Assembly (NCBI GenBank): GCA_911728435.2
Contig: OU452204.1
Span: 11,780,001-11,844,000, forward strand
Length of the DNA stretch: 64,000 bases
Reading direction: 5' to 3'
DNA from: Apoderus coryli
Lineage: Eukaryota; Arthropoda; Insecta; Coleoptera; Attelabidae
Below the pieces are notes generated by a model. That model made no database searches, was not told where the DNA came from, and worked only from the letters and a program-made list of their open reading frames with translations. How positions within the stretch are numbered: position 1 is the stretch's first letter; every line of letters begins with the position of its first letter. Positions 23,055 to 34,033 of this stretch are shown piece after piece. The position numbers were made by a program, and so were the translations under genes.

Positions 23055-23276
23055 ATATTTATCACCGTCGCGGTCGTCGGGTCTATCGCGTAATAGTTAA
23101 TCTGTTCGTGTATGTGAACAAGTACGTTATGCGATATCTAATATTGTCGAGCTACTTACGTTGTTAATCCAAATGTGCTATTTTGCGAAAATGCTTGTGC
23201 TTTGATATACGTGAAGCCTGAATATTGGTATGGAAAATGGTATGCAGGAGTATAAGCAAAGGAAGGAGTATTAGGT
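23055..23276 (+). ncRNA. Array exon-like island E1, copy 2
   Basis: Same boundaries as copy 1 (ttattttgcag and gtaagt). It is 222 bases and aligns along its length with 18,588-18,806, with small insertions and deletions. Confidence 0.6.
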
Positions 23277-24319
23277 GTAAGTTACTTTAATTATAATATT
23301 GATAACTTTCTAAGGGCGAACGGGGTGAGAGTACATCAGCCTGGAGCTCAAAAGAACTACATTTTTGGATTTTTTTTATGTGGTTATAGTATTAAACTAA
23401 TTAGAGTTTCGAGTTAACGTATGACCCGCAGAATTTTACACATTTTCTTAGCATTATTTAATGCTTACCTTAAATAGAGCTGAATGAAACTTAATAATCG
23501 TTGGAACATATATAGTTTTTTTTCTTAAATAAATAATAAAATCTTTTGTTTGGTTAGACAGTATTGGGTTGGTTTGGGTGAATTCTAGTATTGGGATGGG
23601 TTCTATAGATTTTATTGGCAATTTCTGGCCGACGCGACGACTTCTTTATTATTTAAAAAATCCAAAGAAGTAGTTATTTAGAGCCACAGGATAAAGTGCC
23701 AGCCCCGCGAGCGGAATAATCTTATTCCATCCTTAATTTTACTTGCTTAGATCAACTTATTTAAATTTAGCAATCCTGTATCCAATTTCTGAAATAGTTG
23801 TAAATGCTTGTTACAAAATTATTTATATAGAAGCAATTTTTGAAAGACCAATTTCAGCCCATGTTACGAATGACATAATTATTTAAATTCAATTCAGAAT
23901 ATTTTTTAATCTGAGGTAATTTTTTTAGTACGTTTGGATAAATCTGAGAAACAATTTCTCCAAAATTTAGACTCAACTCAATGGCATCAGCAGGAATCAT
24001 TTAATTGTCAAAATATGTCTTTTCTATAAATTACACAATAATTAATTATTCTAAAAAATATTGTATATTTGGAAATTGAAAAGGAACTTGCATAGAAGTA
24101 ACTTAATTTTAATTTCTGTTACTGAACATTTAAGATATCAAACAATTTGTAAGTTTTTTCCAATTCTAAATGAATTTTTTATTTTACGATTACGATATAA
24201 ATACTTTAAAATATTTAATCTTAAGGAATCTTCTATTTGTTCACATGTTTTAAACTTTATAACTTGCTTTTAAATAACTGAATAATTTGTTTAAAATACT
24301 TTTTTTTTGTACATTTCAG

Positions 24320-24404
24320 AAGTGCCCATTGGCCCTAGTTTAGTTAGGTTAAGCATGGAATGGATTGGAGTGGAGTTCAATGCAGAAGTATTAGTCAACT
24401 AATG
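24320..24404 (+). ncRNA. Array exon-like island E2, copy 2
   Basis: Same acceptor and gtaggta donor as copy 1. It is 85 bases, the extra bases being a repeated 'gtgga' step. Confidence 0.55.
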
Positions 24405-24540
24405 GTAGGTATTCTTCAAATAAATAAATAAATTAATTAATATTAGGCATAATAATTTTTTATTAAAAAAAAAAACAGAAAAAAAATCCGATGAAGTTGA
24501 TTACTTCGGTGTATTTTAAATTTTACTTTATTTGTTACAG

Positions 24541-24812
24541 ATATTTAAAATCATACAACGTTCGCCGGTGACGCGTAAATAAAAATTAGTGTGTTATTTT
24601 ATTTGCTCCTCGGAACTGTGGACTTTTGTGAGTTTTTGAGGTGGCAATTGCGATTTTAGAAGTCGTTGTTTGTTAAATTAATAAGTAGCTCGGCTCGTGA
24701 TTTTAGTGTCGAAAAAAATAAAAATGAGGATTTCTATTGGACAATAGCAGATGGAAGCGTGGTAAAGAATTCCTGGATTTGAAGAGGAGAGGATATTCGA
24801 AACACTTGAGGT
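24541..24812 (+). ncRNA. Array exon-like island E3, copy 2
   Basis: 272 bases, the same as copies 1 and 3, between ttgttacag and gtaagt. The ATG that opens the short frame in copy 1 is changed here (AAAATCATAC), which argues against a conserved peptide. Confidence 0.65.
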
Positions 24813-25096
24813 GTAAGTGAATTTAAAAATATTTGTATATACGAGAATTGCTGTTGACAAAGAAAGGAGTACTATACTTCCTCGTTATCATCCTCTTACA
24901 ATTATTAACAATTTTACCACAAAAGAGTAGCAGCTCCTTGCATTTGATTGTTTATAACTTTTTTTAAATTATCGCGTATATTCACAATCATTTTACAAAT
25001 AATCGAATTAAGTATTCACTGTTCAACCATATTCAATAAATATTAAAGTATTCCATGCAATTAACATATACCCCTCCGTGAAACTTATTTATATTA

Positions 25097-25241
25097 GGTC
25101 TGTTCCAACCTCGCACTGAACAGTTTAAGAACGGTAATATTTTTGCGCAGTAATCTTGTGATTTGTGCAGTGCACTGATTTGGTGTTGTCAATTGTAATA
25201 TGACTGTTCTTAAATGGTTTTCGGTTGGGTTGGAACAGACC
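25097..25241. repeat. 145-base MITE M3 in array copy 2
   Basis: The inverted ends GGTCTGTTCCAACC and GGTTGGAACAGACC are perfect, with TA on both sides. Copy 3 has no element here. Copy 1 keeps only its last bases (aacagacc at about 20,619), as if it once had the element and lost most of it. Confidence 0.8.
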
Positions 25242-25263
25242 TATAAGTTTTACTTTTTTGCAG

Positions 25264-25530
25264 GAGAGCTCTCCAGTAAAAGTCTTTCAGAACCATGGGA
25301 AACAGGAAAATTACAGTAATCGATAGGAAGAACATTCAAGGCTGTTCTTTTTGAAGTTATAAGATTCAATGATTGTAGTTTCAAAATTTTAATTAAGCTT
25401 AACATGACAATTTTTTTTAAACCAATTTATCTTGTTTACACACAACTTCAAAATCATAAATGTCTCAAAATTTCAAGTTTTTGTAGGTATCATCAGATTA
25501 TAAGTAAAAACTTCAAAATTACTCATAAAT
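25264..25530 (+). ncRNA. Array exon-like island E4, copy 2 (3' end uncertain)
   Basis: The island has the same acceptor and GAGAGCTCTCC start as copy 1. Its downstream aataaa is near 25,527. No donor is conserved. Confidence 0.45.
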
Positions 25531-25720
25531 AAATTTCAATAATGTTAGTATTTCAATAGAGCAGCCTTAATCAACTCTCAGGTTATACTGATCCACACAA
25601 TGAACATCACAAAGCTACAATACCAATTTATTAATTCTCAAACAAGCTTTACTTAAATCAGGTTGGTTTTTTACTAATATTGCATTGACCGTGAAAATTA
25701 AAACCAATTATGTTTTGCAG

Positions 25721-25882
25721 ATAGAGTTATCCTGTAACGAGTATAGCAATAACGTATAAGTAGTTCATTCCAAACAATGATAATGTTGATGGAAAGCGGA
25801 AAAATTTGCGAAGCATTATCCAGCTGCGATACTGTTACAACCCGAAATGAATCTAGATACTCATATATTTTTGCTTATGCAG
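25721..25882 (+). ncRNA. Array exon-like island E5, copy 2
   Basis: 162 bases between tgttttgcag and gttagt. It is nearly identical to copy 1, and a TAA closes the first frame early. Confidence 0.6.
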
Positions 25883-26359
25883 GTTAGTTTGATCCCGTAC
25901 CCTGACTGCAATTGACATATTATTATTTCAACAATATATTTGGTTGACATCACATATCTTACCAGTGCATTTGCATACATTAAAATAATATATTGATTTT
26001 AGTAAACGAATACAACAAATGAATATAAACGATTAAAACTTATTTTTAAAAATAGCTATAAAACTAAACTATTTATTATTAATTATAATAGATAATGATT
26101 ATCCGTCGGCGCTTAAGCCATCAGATCTAAATTAACAAAATATTTATACATCGACAGTAAAGTAAAATATCAAGTTCATCATCTAAATTTCTTTCTATTG
26201 TCTGAGTTGTTCAACGGAAGCGTTGAACGCTATTTTGATCTTCAAAATTTTTAATTAAATTCTTAATTGTGTTTATTGAAGCAACTCCTTCTTCTTCTAT
26301 TTGTTTTTTTTTCTTAAAACATTTCATTCATAATAACATGTCAATCGTATTCAGGGCAC

Positions 26360-26519
26360 ACTTACATAATTATTTTTTCAGTTTTGGAAACTATTATTTT
26401 CGATTTCAATAGTTTTTAAAATATACTGCAGCAGAAAGCCTAAAAAATTTAAATTTATTTTTTTCTATGATCCATAATAACGGCGCTGCGTGGGTCTCAA
26501 GATAAAATTAATGACCCTG
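26360..26519 (+). repeat. MITE family M2 remnant, between array copies 2 and 3
   Basis: It lies at the matching place to 22,335-22,493 and ends 'atgaccctg' beside TA. It shows that the repeat unit carried this insertion before the duplication that made copies 2 and 3. Confidence 0.6.
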
Positions 26520-27111
26520 TACATTATACATACATTCTATATCTAGCATTTCACGCAGGATCCAATTAATGTAATAATATATAGGCTGTTCTATTTGAAA
26601 CAAGTAAAATGACATCAAATTCCCGTATAACCGGAAGTGCGATTATCTTGAAAATATTTTAGCGATGTTGTCCGTATCGACTTTAGTAAACCCCTAAATT
26701 TTCATAAGTGTCCTATATAATTATTATAGTTTTCCTGCAGGAATTTAAAATAAATAAATTTAATTTTTAATTTAATTTAGATATAAGTTAATATTTTAAA
26801 ATTTGATCCAAATATATTTTACAGAAACATAGTGTCGCGAATGATGACTCAGTTGTTTACATTCTCGGTGATTTTTTCCTGTTTTAATATTATTATTTGT
26901 ACTATTTTAAAATATTTTACAGAACTACAGTAGAATTGTGTGTACTTTTTTCTGTTTTTGTGGCACGGCGATTTATTGATTTTTCTTTTCTGCGTTTTAT
27001 ATTTCAATACGTGTTATAAAGTTTTTATTTTTTAAATATTATATCGTTCAGTTTATAAACTTTCGGTGAACTGCAAGGGTCTGTGTTATAGTTTCTTTGT
27101 TTATTTTGCAG

Positions 27112-27345
27112 ATACTTATCACCGTCGCCGTCGTCGGGTCCATCGCGTAACTGTTAATCTGTTCGTGTATGTGAACAAGTACGTTAAGCGATTTCTAATA
27201 TTGTCGAGCTACTTACGTTGTTAATTCAAATTTTGTGATTTGATATACGTGAAGCCTGAGTATTGGTATGGAAATCTACGTGAAGCTTGACTAATGTTAT
27301 GAAAAATGGTATGCAGGAGTATAAGCAAAGGAAGGAGTATTAGGT
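27112..27345 (+). ncRNA. Array exon-like island E1, copy 3
   Basis: Bounded by ttattttgcag and gtaagt, 234 bases. It is the most divergent E1, with a local duplication of the 'tacgtgaagc' step that accounts for its extra length. Confidence 0.6.
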
Positions 27346-27985
27346 GTAAGTTACTTTAATTTTAATATTGATAACTTTCTAAGGGCGAACGGGGTGTGGG
27401 TACATCAGCCTGCAGCTCAGAATAACTCCATTTTTTGAATTTTTTCTTATGTGATTATAGTATTACACTAATTATTAGAGGTTTTAGTTAACTTATTGAC
27501 CCGCAGAATTTTACACATTTTCTTAACTTTATATAAAGCTTACCTTAAATAGAGCTGAGTGGAACGAAATAATCGTTGGAACATATATATTGTTTTTTTT
27601 TCTTAAATAAATAATCAAATCTTTTTGTTTGGTTTGATAGTATTGGGATGCTTTGGGCGAATTCTAATATTGGGATATGTTGGTGTTTAATTACCTTCGG
27701 TTTTGCAAAAACGTTTAAGCAATAATAGTGCACTAAATTTAAAACTAAATGAAACAACTTAGCAACACTGAAAGTACTGTGTAATGTTATTGGCGTATTT
27801 TCACTACTACATGGGCGAACGTCTTTTTTTATTCAACCTTTATATTACCATTTTCTTTCAAAAGTGCTTTATCCATAAATATTTTTATTTTGAACTGTTA
27901 TATAGTACAGCTTTTATTTTAAAAAAATACAATTTGTGCTAAATTCTGTGGGTCGCCTTTACTAGATCTATAAAATATATTAACA

Positions 27986-28485
27986 TACCAGGGTGGTTTG
28001 ATAACTGTTAATGGAAACCGTATTTTTTTAGCAAAAAATCATTTTACTTTTCTCCATAATCACCTTTCGATACATTTAGTGCAACGTGTTTCTACTGTTT
28101 TTATTCCTGCTAAATAATAAGATTCCTCAAGACCCTCAAATTAAGCGTTTGTTTCAACGGTGACCAAGAGGTGACTCAGTCATTTCTTCAGGTTTGTAAA
28201 CAGAAAATAGTCGGAGGGGGCTAAATCTGGAGAATATGGTGGATCAGGTAGCAATTCGTAACCCAATTGGTGAATGTTTGCTATGGAGCTTTGGATTATG
28301 GCCGAACATCCTTAAACACTCCTTTCAAGTGGTCCCACGGTTGTGGTTATGGTCGATCGTGAGTACTAACCATCGTGCGAGCTTTTTCAGATCGAAATAT
28401 TCTTGTAAAATGTGTTGCACCCGCTGAGTTGCCTACAGCCTCAGCCAACTCACGCACTTTCAATCTTCGATCGTTCAATATCATT
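27986..28485 (-). pseudogene. Mariner transposase fossil inserted in array copy 3
   Basis: The minus strand gives LNDRRLKVRELAEAVG (helix-turn-helix) near the right, then after a large internal deletion QLGYELLPDPPYSPDL, APSDYFLFTNLKK, VETNA and GIKTVETRCTKCIER. The third catalytic Asp (PSDYF) is kept, but the first and second are lost. The left end reads accagggtggtttgataa, a mariner-type terminus. The insert lies in the intron between E1 and E2 and is missing from copies 1 and 2. Confidence 0.8.
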
Positions 28486-28817
28486 CCATAGATTTTATTG
28501 GTAATTTCTCGCCGACAACTTATTTATTATTTAATACATAAGAAAAAAATCCAAAGACGTAGTTATTTAGAGCTACCGGATAGTGTACCAGCCCCGTGAG
28601 CGGTATAAGCTGAAAATCTTATTCCATTCAAAATTCTACATGGTTAGATCAACATATTTAAATTTAGCACTCCTGTACCTAATTTCTAAAAGTAGTAAAT
28701 GCTTGTCACAAAATTATTTATATAGAAGCAATTTTTTGAAAGACAAATTTCAGCCCATGTTACGAATGAAATAATTATTTAAATTCAAAGCAAAATATTC
28801 TTTCAACTGAGGTACTT

Positions 28818-29028
28818 TTATTTTCCCGCACAGGGAAAGTATTGTGAGCGCGCTAAAAAAAAATTTGAGATAAAGCCGGATATAACCATTTTGAAGTTCC
28901 CTGAGACGATTAAGACCATTTCCAGAAGAAATTCTGTCTGTGTGTCTGTATGTATTCTACCACGATAGCGCCCAAACGATAGGTAACTTTTGATATTTGC
29001 CCCCATAATTCTCGAGAAAATTGCGTTC
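28818..29028. repeat. Copy-3-specific insert of about 210 bases
   Basis: Copies 1 and 2 lack this segment. It has a tctgtctgtgtgtctg run and a TTCCC.GA-type start (cccgcacagggaaag). I do not recognise the element class. Confidence 0.45.
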
Positions 29029-29591
29029 AAGAATAATTTAATCGTCAAAATATGTATTTTCTCTTCAATTACACAATAATTAATTCTTTTAATAATTGTA
29101 TATTTGGAAATTAAAAAGGAACTTGCTTAGAAGTAACTTATTTTAACTTCTGTTATTTTCATTCAAGAAATCAAACAATTTTTAATTTTAAATATTTTCA
29201 ATTCATTTTATTTTACGACATGTTTCGGCAACTTTATCAAGTGTGTATAGGTACTATAGGGATTAGGGATGACAATCTGTTTTCCATAGTATACTAGGTA
29301 TATAGTTTGGGTGCAAAAATGATCTTATGCGTTTAAATACAAAGGCAATAAGTAATAATGTACCTCAAACGGTATAAATGCTCAAAAATTATTTGGGTCT
29401 TTAACGAGTAAGCGATATCAACGGAATTATTTACATCTTTTTGACTAATTTATGTTTTAAATTATTTCAGTTTAAGGAATATTTTGAATGGACTGTAGTA
29501 TTCTGACCATTTGTTCAAATGTCTAAAACTTTATAACTTTCTTTTAACTGACTGTATAATTTGTTAAAACACTTTTTTGTTTACATTTCAG

Positions 29592-29673
29592 GAGTGCCCA
29601 TAGGCCCTAGTTTAGTTAGGTTAAGCATGGAATGGATTGGAGTGAAGCTTAATGCAGAAGTGTTAGTCACATG
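29592..29673 (+). ncRNA. Array exon-like island E2, copy 3
   Basis: Bounded by tacatttcag and gtaggta, 82 bases. The following intron is only 99 bases, against 163 and 136 in copies 1 and 2. Confidence 0.55.
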
Positions 29674-29772
29674 GTAGGTAACTTCGTTAATATTAGAAAA
29701 AAAAAAACAGAACAACAATCTGAATAAGTTGATAACTTTGGTATATTTTAAATTTTTCTTTCTTTGTTACAG

Positions 29773-30044
29773 ATATTTAAAATGATACAACGTTCGCCGG
29801 TAACGCGTAAATCAAAATTAGTGAGTTATTTTATTTGCTCCTCGGAACTGTGGACTATTGTAAGTTTTTGAGGTGGCAATTACCATTTTCGAAGTCGTTG
29901 TTCGTTAAATTAATAAGTAGCTCGGCTCGTGATTGTAGTGTCGAAAGAAACGAAAATAAGGATTTCTATTGGACAATAGTAGATGGAACTGTGGTAAAGA
30001 ATTCCTAGATTGGAAGAGGAGAGGATATTCGAAACACGTGAGGT
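29773..30044 (+). ncRNA. Array exon-like island E3, copy 3
   Basis: 272 bases between ttgttac-ag and gtaagt, with substitutions but no net length change relative to copies 1 and 2. A substitution extends the small ATG frame here to about 30 codons. That frame is not shared by the other copies. Confidence 0.65.
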
Positions 30045-30341
30045 GTAAGTGAATTTAAAAATATTTGCATATACGAGTATTGCTGTTGACAAAGAAAGGA
30101 GTACCTACTATTTTTTCATTATCGTCCTCTTACAATTAACAACTTTACCACAAAAGATTAATAGCTGCTTGCATCTGATTGTTTATAACTTTTTTTTAAA
30201 TTATCGCGTGTATTCAAAATCATTTTACAGATAACCAAATTATTTACTGTTCAATCATATTCAGAAAATATTAAAGTTGTCCACGCAATTAACAGATAGC
30301 GCGCCGTTCAATCTATTTATAATAGTTTTACTTTTTTGCAG

Positions 30342-30610
30342 GAGTGCTCTGCAGTAAATGTTTTTCAGAACCATAGAAAACAGAAAAGATACAGTAATGA
30401 ATATAGGAACAACATTCAAGGCTGCTCTTTTTGAAGTTATAAGATTCAAAGTTTCTAGTTGCAGAATGTTTTACTTTAGTTTAAACGAATAATTGTTTTC
30501 CACCAATGTATGTTATGGTTACACACACCTTTAAAATCATAAATATTTCCAAATTTCTAGTTTGTGTATCATCAATATTTAAATGAAAACTTAAAAATTA
30601 ATCATAAATA
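30342..30610 (+). ncRNA. Array exon-like island E4, copy 3 (3' end uncertain)
   Basis: The acceptor acttttttgcag is kept, and the island starts GAGTGCTCTGCAGTAAATG, more diverged than the other two. The aataaa signal is near 30,605. Confidence 0.45.
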
Positions 30611-30799
30611 AATTTCAATAAAGTTAGAATTTCAAGAGAGCAGCCTTAATTAACTCTCAGATTAAATTGATCGACATAATGAACATCACAAAGCCACAAA
30701 ATGAATTTAGGAATTCTCAAACATGATTAACTTAAAACAGGTTGGTTTATTCATTATTTTTGCTTTGACTGTGAAAATTAAAACCAATTGCTTTTGCAG

Positions 30800-30961
30800 A
30801 TAGAGTTATCCTGTAACCAATTTAGCAAATTGTGGGTTATTATTCATTCCAAACAATGGGAATGTTGATGTGAAGAGGCAAAATTAGCGAAGAAACATCA
30901 GCTGCGATACTGTTACCACCCGAAATGAATCTGGATACTCAAATATGTTTGCTTTTTGCAG
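30800..30961 (+). ncRNA. Array exon-like island E5, copy 3
   Basis: 162 bases between cttttgcag and gttagt. It is the same length as copy 2 despite many substitutions. Confidence 0.6.
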
Positions 30962-31890
30962 GTTAGTTTTATCCTATATAATACTCATAATTACAATAAA
31001 TAACTTTATTTATATTCTCATAGACTAGGTCAGGTATAAAGGAAAAAGTTAAATTGTCAAAATTTCGAAAACTATATTTTCGACATCTAATAAAATACTT
31101 TATTTTTAATGTCATATAAGATAAAATTACCAAAACATATAGGTTGAAAAAATTGACTTTTGACTGTTTTTTCAATTTAATTTTTAATCTTATTTTGAGA
31201 CCACATTCTACGATAAAAATACTAATAATAATAACGATGTTACGAATTTAGTTAAAACAAACCTTTTTATACAAGAATCTTTATGTACATTAATTAGGTA
31301 TTTAAAATTAAGGACAAATAACGACTTTTTGTCGACCTTCAAACGCCATTTTAGACGTAGGTATAACTTTAAATATTTCAAAAACGGCTAGACTTACGTA
31401 CATTACACACAAATTATTTATTTATAATTATTATTATACTAGCTTTTTAGACAGTATCCAAAAAATGTAAGAATATATAGACTGTTCTACTTGAAATAAG
31501 CAGGTTGAAATTAAATTCCAATATAACCGGAACTGCAATTATCTTAAAAATATTTTAGCGATGTGACCCTTATCGACTTTAGTATAGGTACCCCTAGATG
31601 TTCATAATTATAGTTTTCCCAATACCTATCGTCAAAGATTAATTTGTGTATATTAATCTTTGCTATCGTGAATACTCCTGAAAAACAAATAGATAGATAT
31701 ACGTTATTGTAAAATTTTATACAAATATATTTTCCAGAAACATAGTGTCGCGAAAGATGACTCAGTTGTTTATATTCTCGGTGAATTTTTTTTCTGTTTT
31801 TGTATTATTATTTGTACTATTTTAAAATATTTTATAGAACTACAGTTGAATTGTATGTACTTTTATATGTTTATGTGGTACGGCGATTTA

Positions 31891-32835
31891 TCGGTTTTTA
31901 GTAGATTTTAAAAAAAAAATCTAACTATTCAGGAGATCGACACAACCAAAATTTTGAAAAATTTTTATGCAGTCCTTCATTTTATGACCCCTGGATCCTA
32001 AAAATGACCTCAGTTCAAAAGTTTATATATATATATATATATATATATACATACATAGGGCTGCTAGCAAAATATGGAGCGGTGTGGCCTGATGTATGAA
32101 CGAGTACGAAGTATGCGCATGTAGTCTCTACTTGATACTTTGAAATAACAAGCTTCAAGACAAGAGTAAGGAAAAAGTATTTATATATATATATATATAT
32201 AATCTTCGAAATTATTGGGACGTCGGTCATAGGGCTTTTGATAAAAAGAAAACTCTTTTTTCGCTACGCCAAGCTTTCGGGTCTAACTTTATTCCCTTCT
32301 TCAAAGGCTACAAAATTAACACAAACAAATGTACATTTTTAATACTCACAATAATCTTTATAAAGTTATACAAATCATAATTACCTAGTGTGCAAAGTGA
32401 GTATCTTACAATTTAGAAAAAATAGCATCGATCTCAAACGGATCTTAATATATATTAAAAGGTACTACATTTAAACACAAATATTTCTGTATAAATATTC
32501 ACTTGGTCCCCAAATATTATTGAAAGAAATATACAAATAATAGACCTGCCATCTATCCTATATCCTCGTCACTCAACATTAATAAACCATAGGAAAAGAC
32601 TATCACTACAGCACTGTCACCTACTGCAGTATGCCCAAAACCAACAAAAAGCAAAACTATTTGTTTATAGAGTTCGATATTATAATCAATGTTAAGAGAA
32701 GAAGATTAACCATGTTTTAAGTAGACACCGAATAAAGGCAACTGTTTTGGTATGAATAAAGTAATTACCGGGGTGGATCAATACCTGTCACATATTTTTC
32801 CCGTCCCCGGCATCAAACAAAAAACAATTAAAAAT

Positions 32836-32871
<36 letters not shown>

Positions 32872-33239
32872 TCATTATGTATTTTGAATGTGAAGTTGTT
32901 TTTATTTGATGTCTAGATATTTACTGTTAGATTGGAGACAGATTGGTCTCACATCGAAAAAATCGAATTAACGTTCCTAATGTCTATATATTCTTTTACT
33001 AATACTCGAGACAAACGAGACAAAGCGAGACTAACGTTCGTCTCCTCTCGAAATTTTGTATAATGTTTTTCGAGGCGAGATGAGACCAAGCCTTATCTCG
33101 CCTCGTCTCGTGGCAACTCTACCTTGGACACTTCATAATGTAATGAGTACCTAATATGCTTATTACTGAATGTTAAAATCAGATTTATTTAAAAAGTCTC
33201 CCCCCCCCCCCCCTGGAACACGTAAATACAGGAAAATAT
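31891..33239. other. Microsatellites and GAGAC-rich block
   Basis: TA runs lie at about 32,025-32,054, 32,182-32,202 and 32,839-32,868, and a C run is at about 33,199-33,212. From 32,930 to 33,121 GAGAC/GTCTC words are very frequent. The block stops at 'ctcgtggcaactcta', whose reverse complement (TAGAGTTGCCACGAG) looks like a hAT-type terminus. No gene is visible. Confidence 0.5.
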
Positions 33240-34033
33240 CACATACATAAGTTTAGTGGTCAATGATTTAAACCGTATCCAAGATATACAGAATACTGCA
33301 GATTCTATCAAGAAAGTTATTAAATTTTTTCGTGACAGTCCATATAGAACAAAATATGTCCCTAAAATACCATTATCCAATCAGAATATTTTCCCAAAAT
33401 TACGAATAAATAAGAGGGGTTTTGGGACATTTGGCTTATTCAATAGAATTCAGCATAGAGACACGATCAAAAGCTAATCAATTATTAGCTGCAGTTTCGA
33501 CCTGTAAATTCGTACTCTGTCTTCACATCATTTCACATTATAGTGCTAAATTGGAACCCGTGTGCAACATACTACAAGGCAAAATAATAAATCTTCTTTC
33601 GGCAAAAAACCATATTAAAACACTTTTGTCTGCACTAAAAAATCACAGATCTGACGCTGAAAAATATTTTAAGGAAATTTTCCAAAAATCTGTTGGTTGG
33701 TGATAAATTTGACATACCACTAAGAATTCCTAGACTGGGATCAAATCAAATTTATAGAGCTAATTACGAAGCGAAGTCTTGCGAGGAATATTACCGTGTT
33801 TCTTTGTTTATTACATATCTAGATTCAATTATCCGCTCAAATGAGATAAGATTTTCGGAGGAAACAGAAATTGCATTTTCTTTGTGCCAGTTTCATCCAG
33901 AGTTAACTGTAACAGAAGAGTATAGGAAATTAATAAAAAAAATTCCTAACATAGCCAAAGTATACGATTTAGAAAATTTAGAGACTGAGAGTGAAACATG
34001 GGATGAAATGTGGATAGAGAAAAACAAAAATTA
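33240..34033 (+). pseudogene. hAT transposase pseudogene, part 1
   Basis: Across frameshifts the plus strand gives SLVVNDLNRIQDIQNT, IKKVIKFFRDSPYRTKYVP and NIPL-like text, then ETRSKANQLLAAVSTCK, the long helical middle (AEKYFKEIFQKS and FDIPLRIPR), and the CSLCQFHPEL region ending WDEMWIEKNKN. This is the order of the RNase-H-like domain of hAT transposases of the ZMYM1/P52rIPK-like group. Frames shift at about 33,430 and 33,690. The reading stops at the LINE insertion and resumes at 37,329. Confidence 0.8.

Larger units (their letters stand above)
17484..31890 (+). repeat. Tandem array of a 4-5 kb unit (three full copies, one partial)
   Basis: The landmark AAACATAGTGTCGCGAA occurs at 18,301, 22,768 (slightly altered), 26,825 and 31,738, giving spacings of 4,467, 4,057 and 4,913 bases. 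Between these points the same islands recur in the same order and orientation. Copy 1 is about 17,484-22,510, copy 2 22,511-26,535, copy 3 26,536-31,438 and partial copy 4 31,439-31,890. Length differences come from element insertions: an LTR-like piece in copy 1, a MITE in copy 2, and a mariner and another insert in copy 3. The splice-bounded islands are listed separately. No protein is encoded by the islands in the frames I checked. Confidence 0.9.

Noticed and set aside
17484..31890. CRISPR-like or satellite array
   Set aside because: Units are 4-5 kb with complex internal structure and splice signals, not short direct repeats with spacers or simple satellite monomers.
32240..32310. TTGAAGAAGGG ... 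CCCGAAAGC on the minus strand
   Set aside because: It resembles an eroded ribozyme of the same style, but the conserved C is T, stem II has only three firm pairs and stem III does not form.
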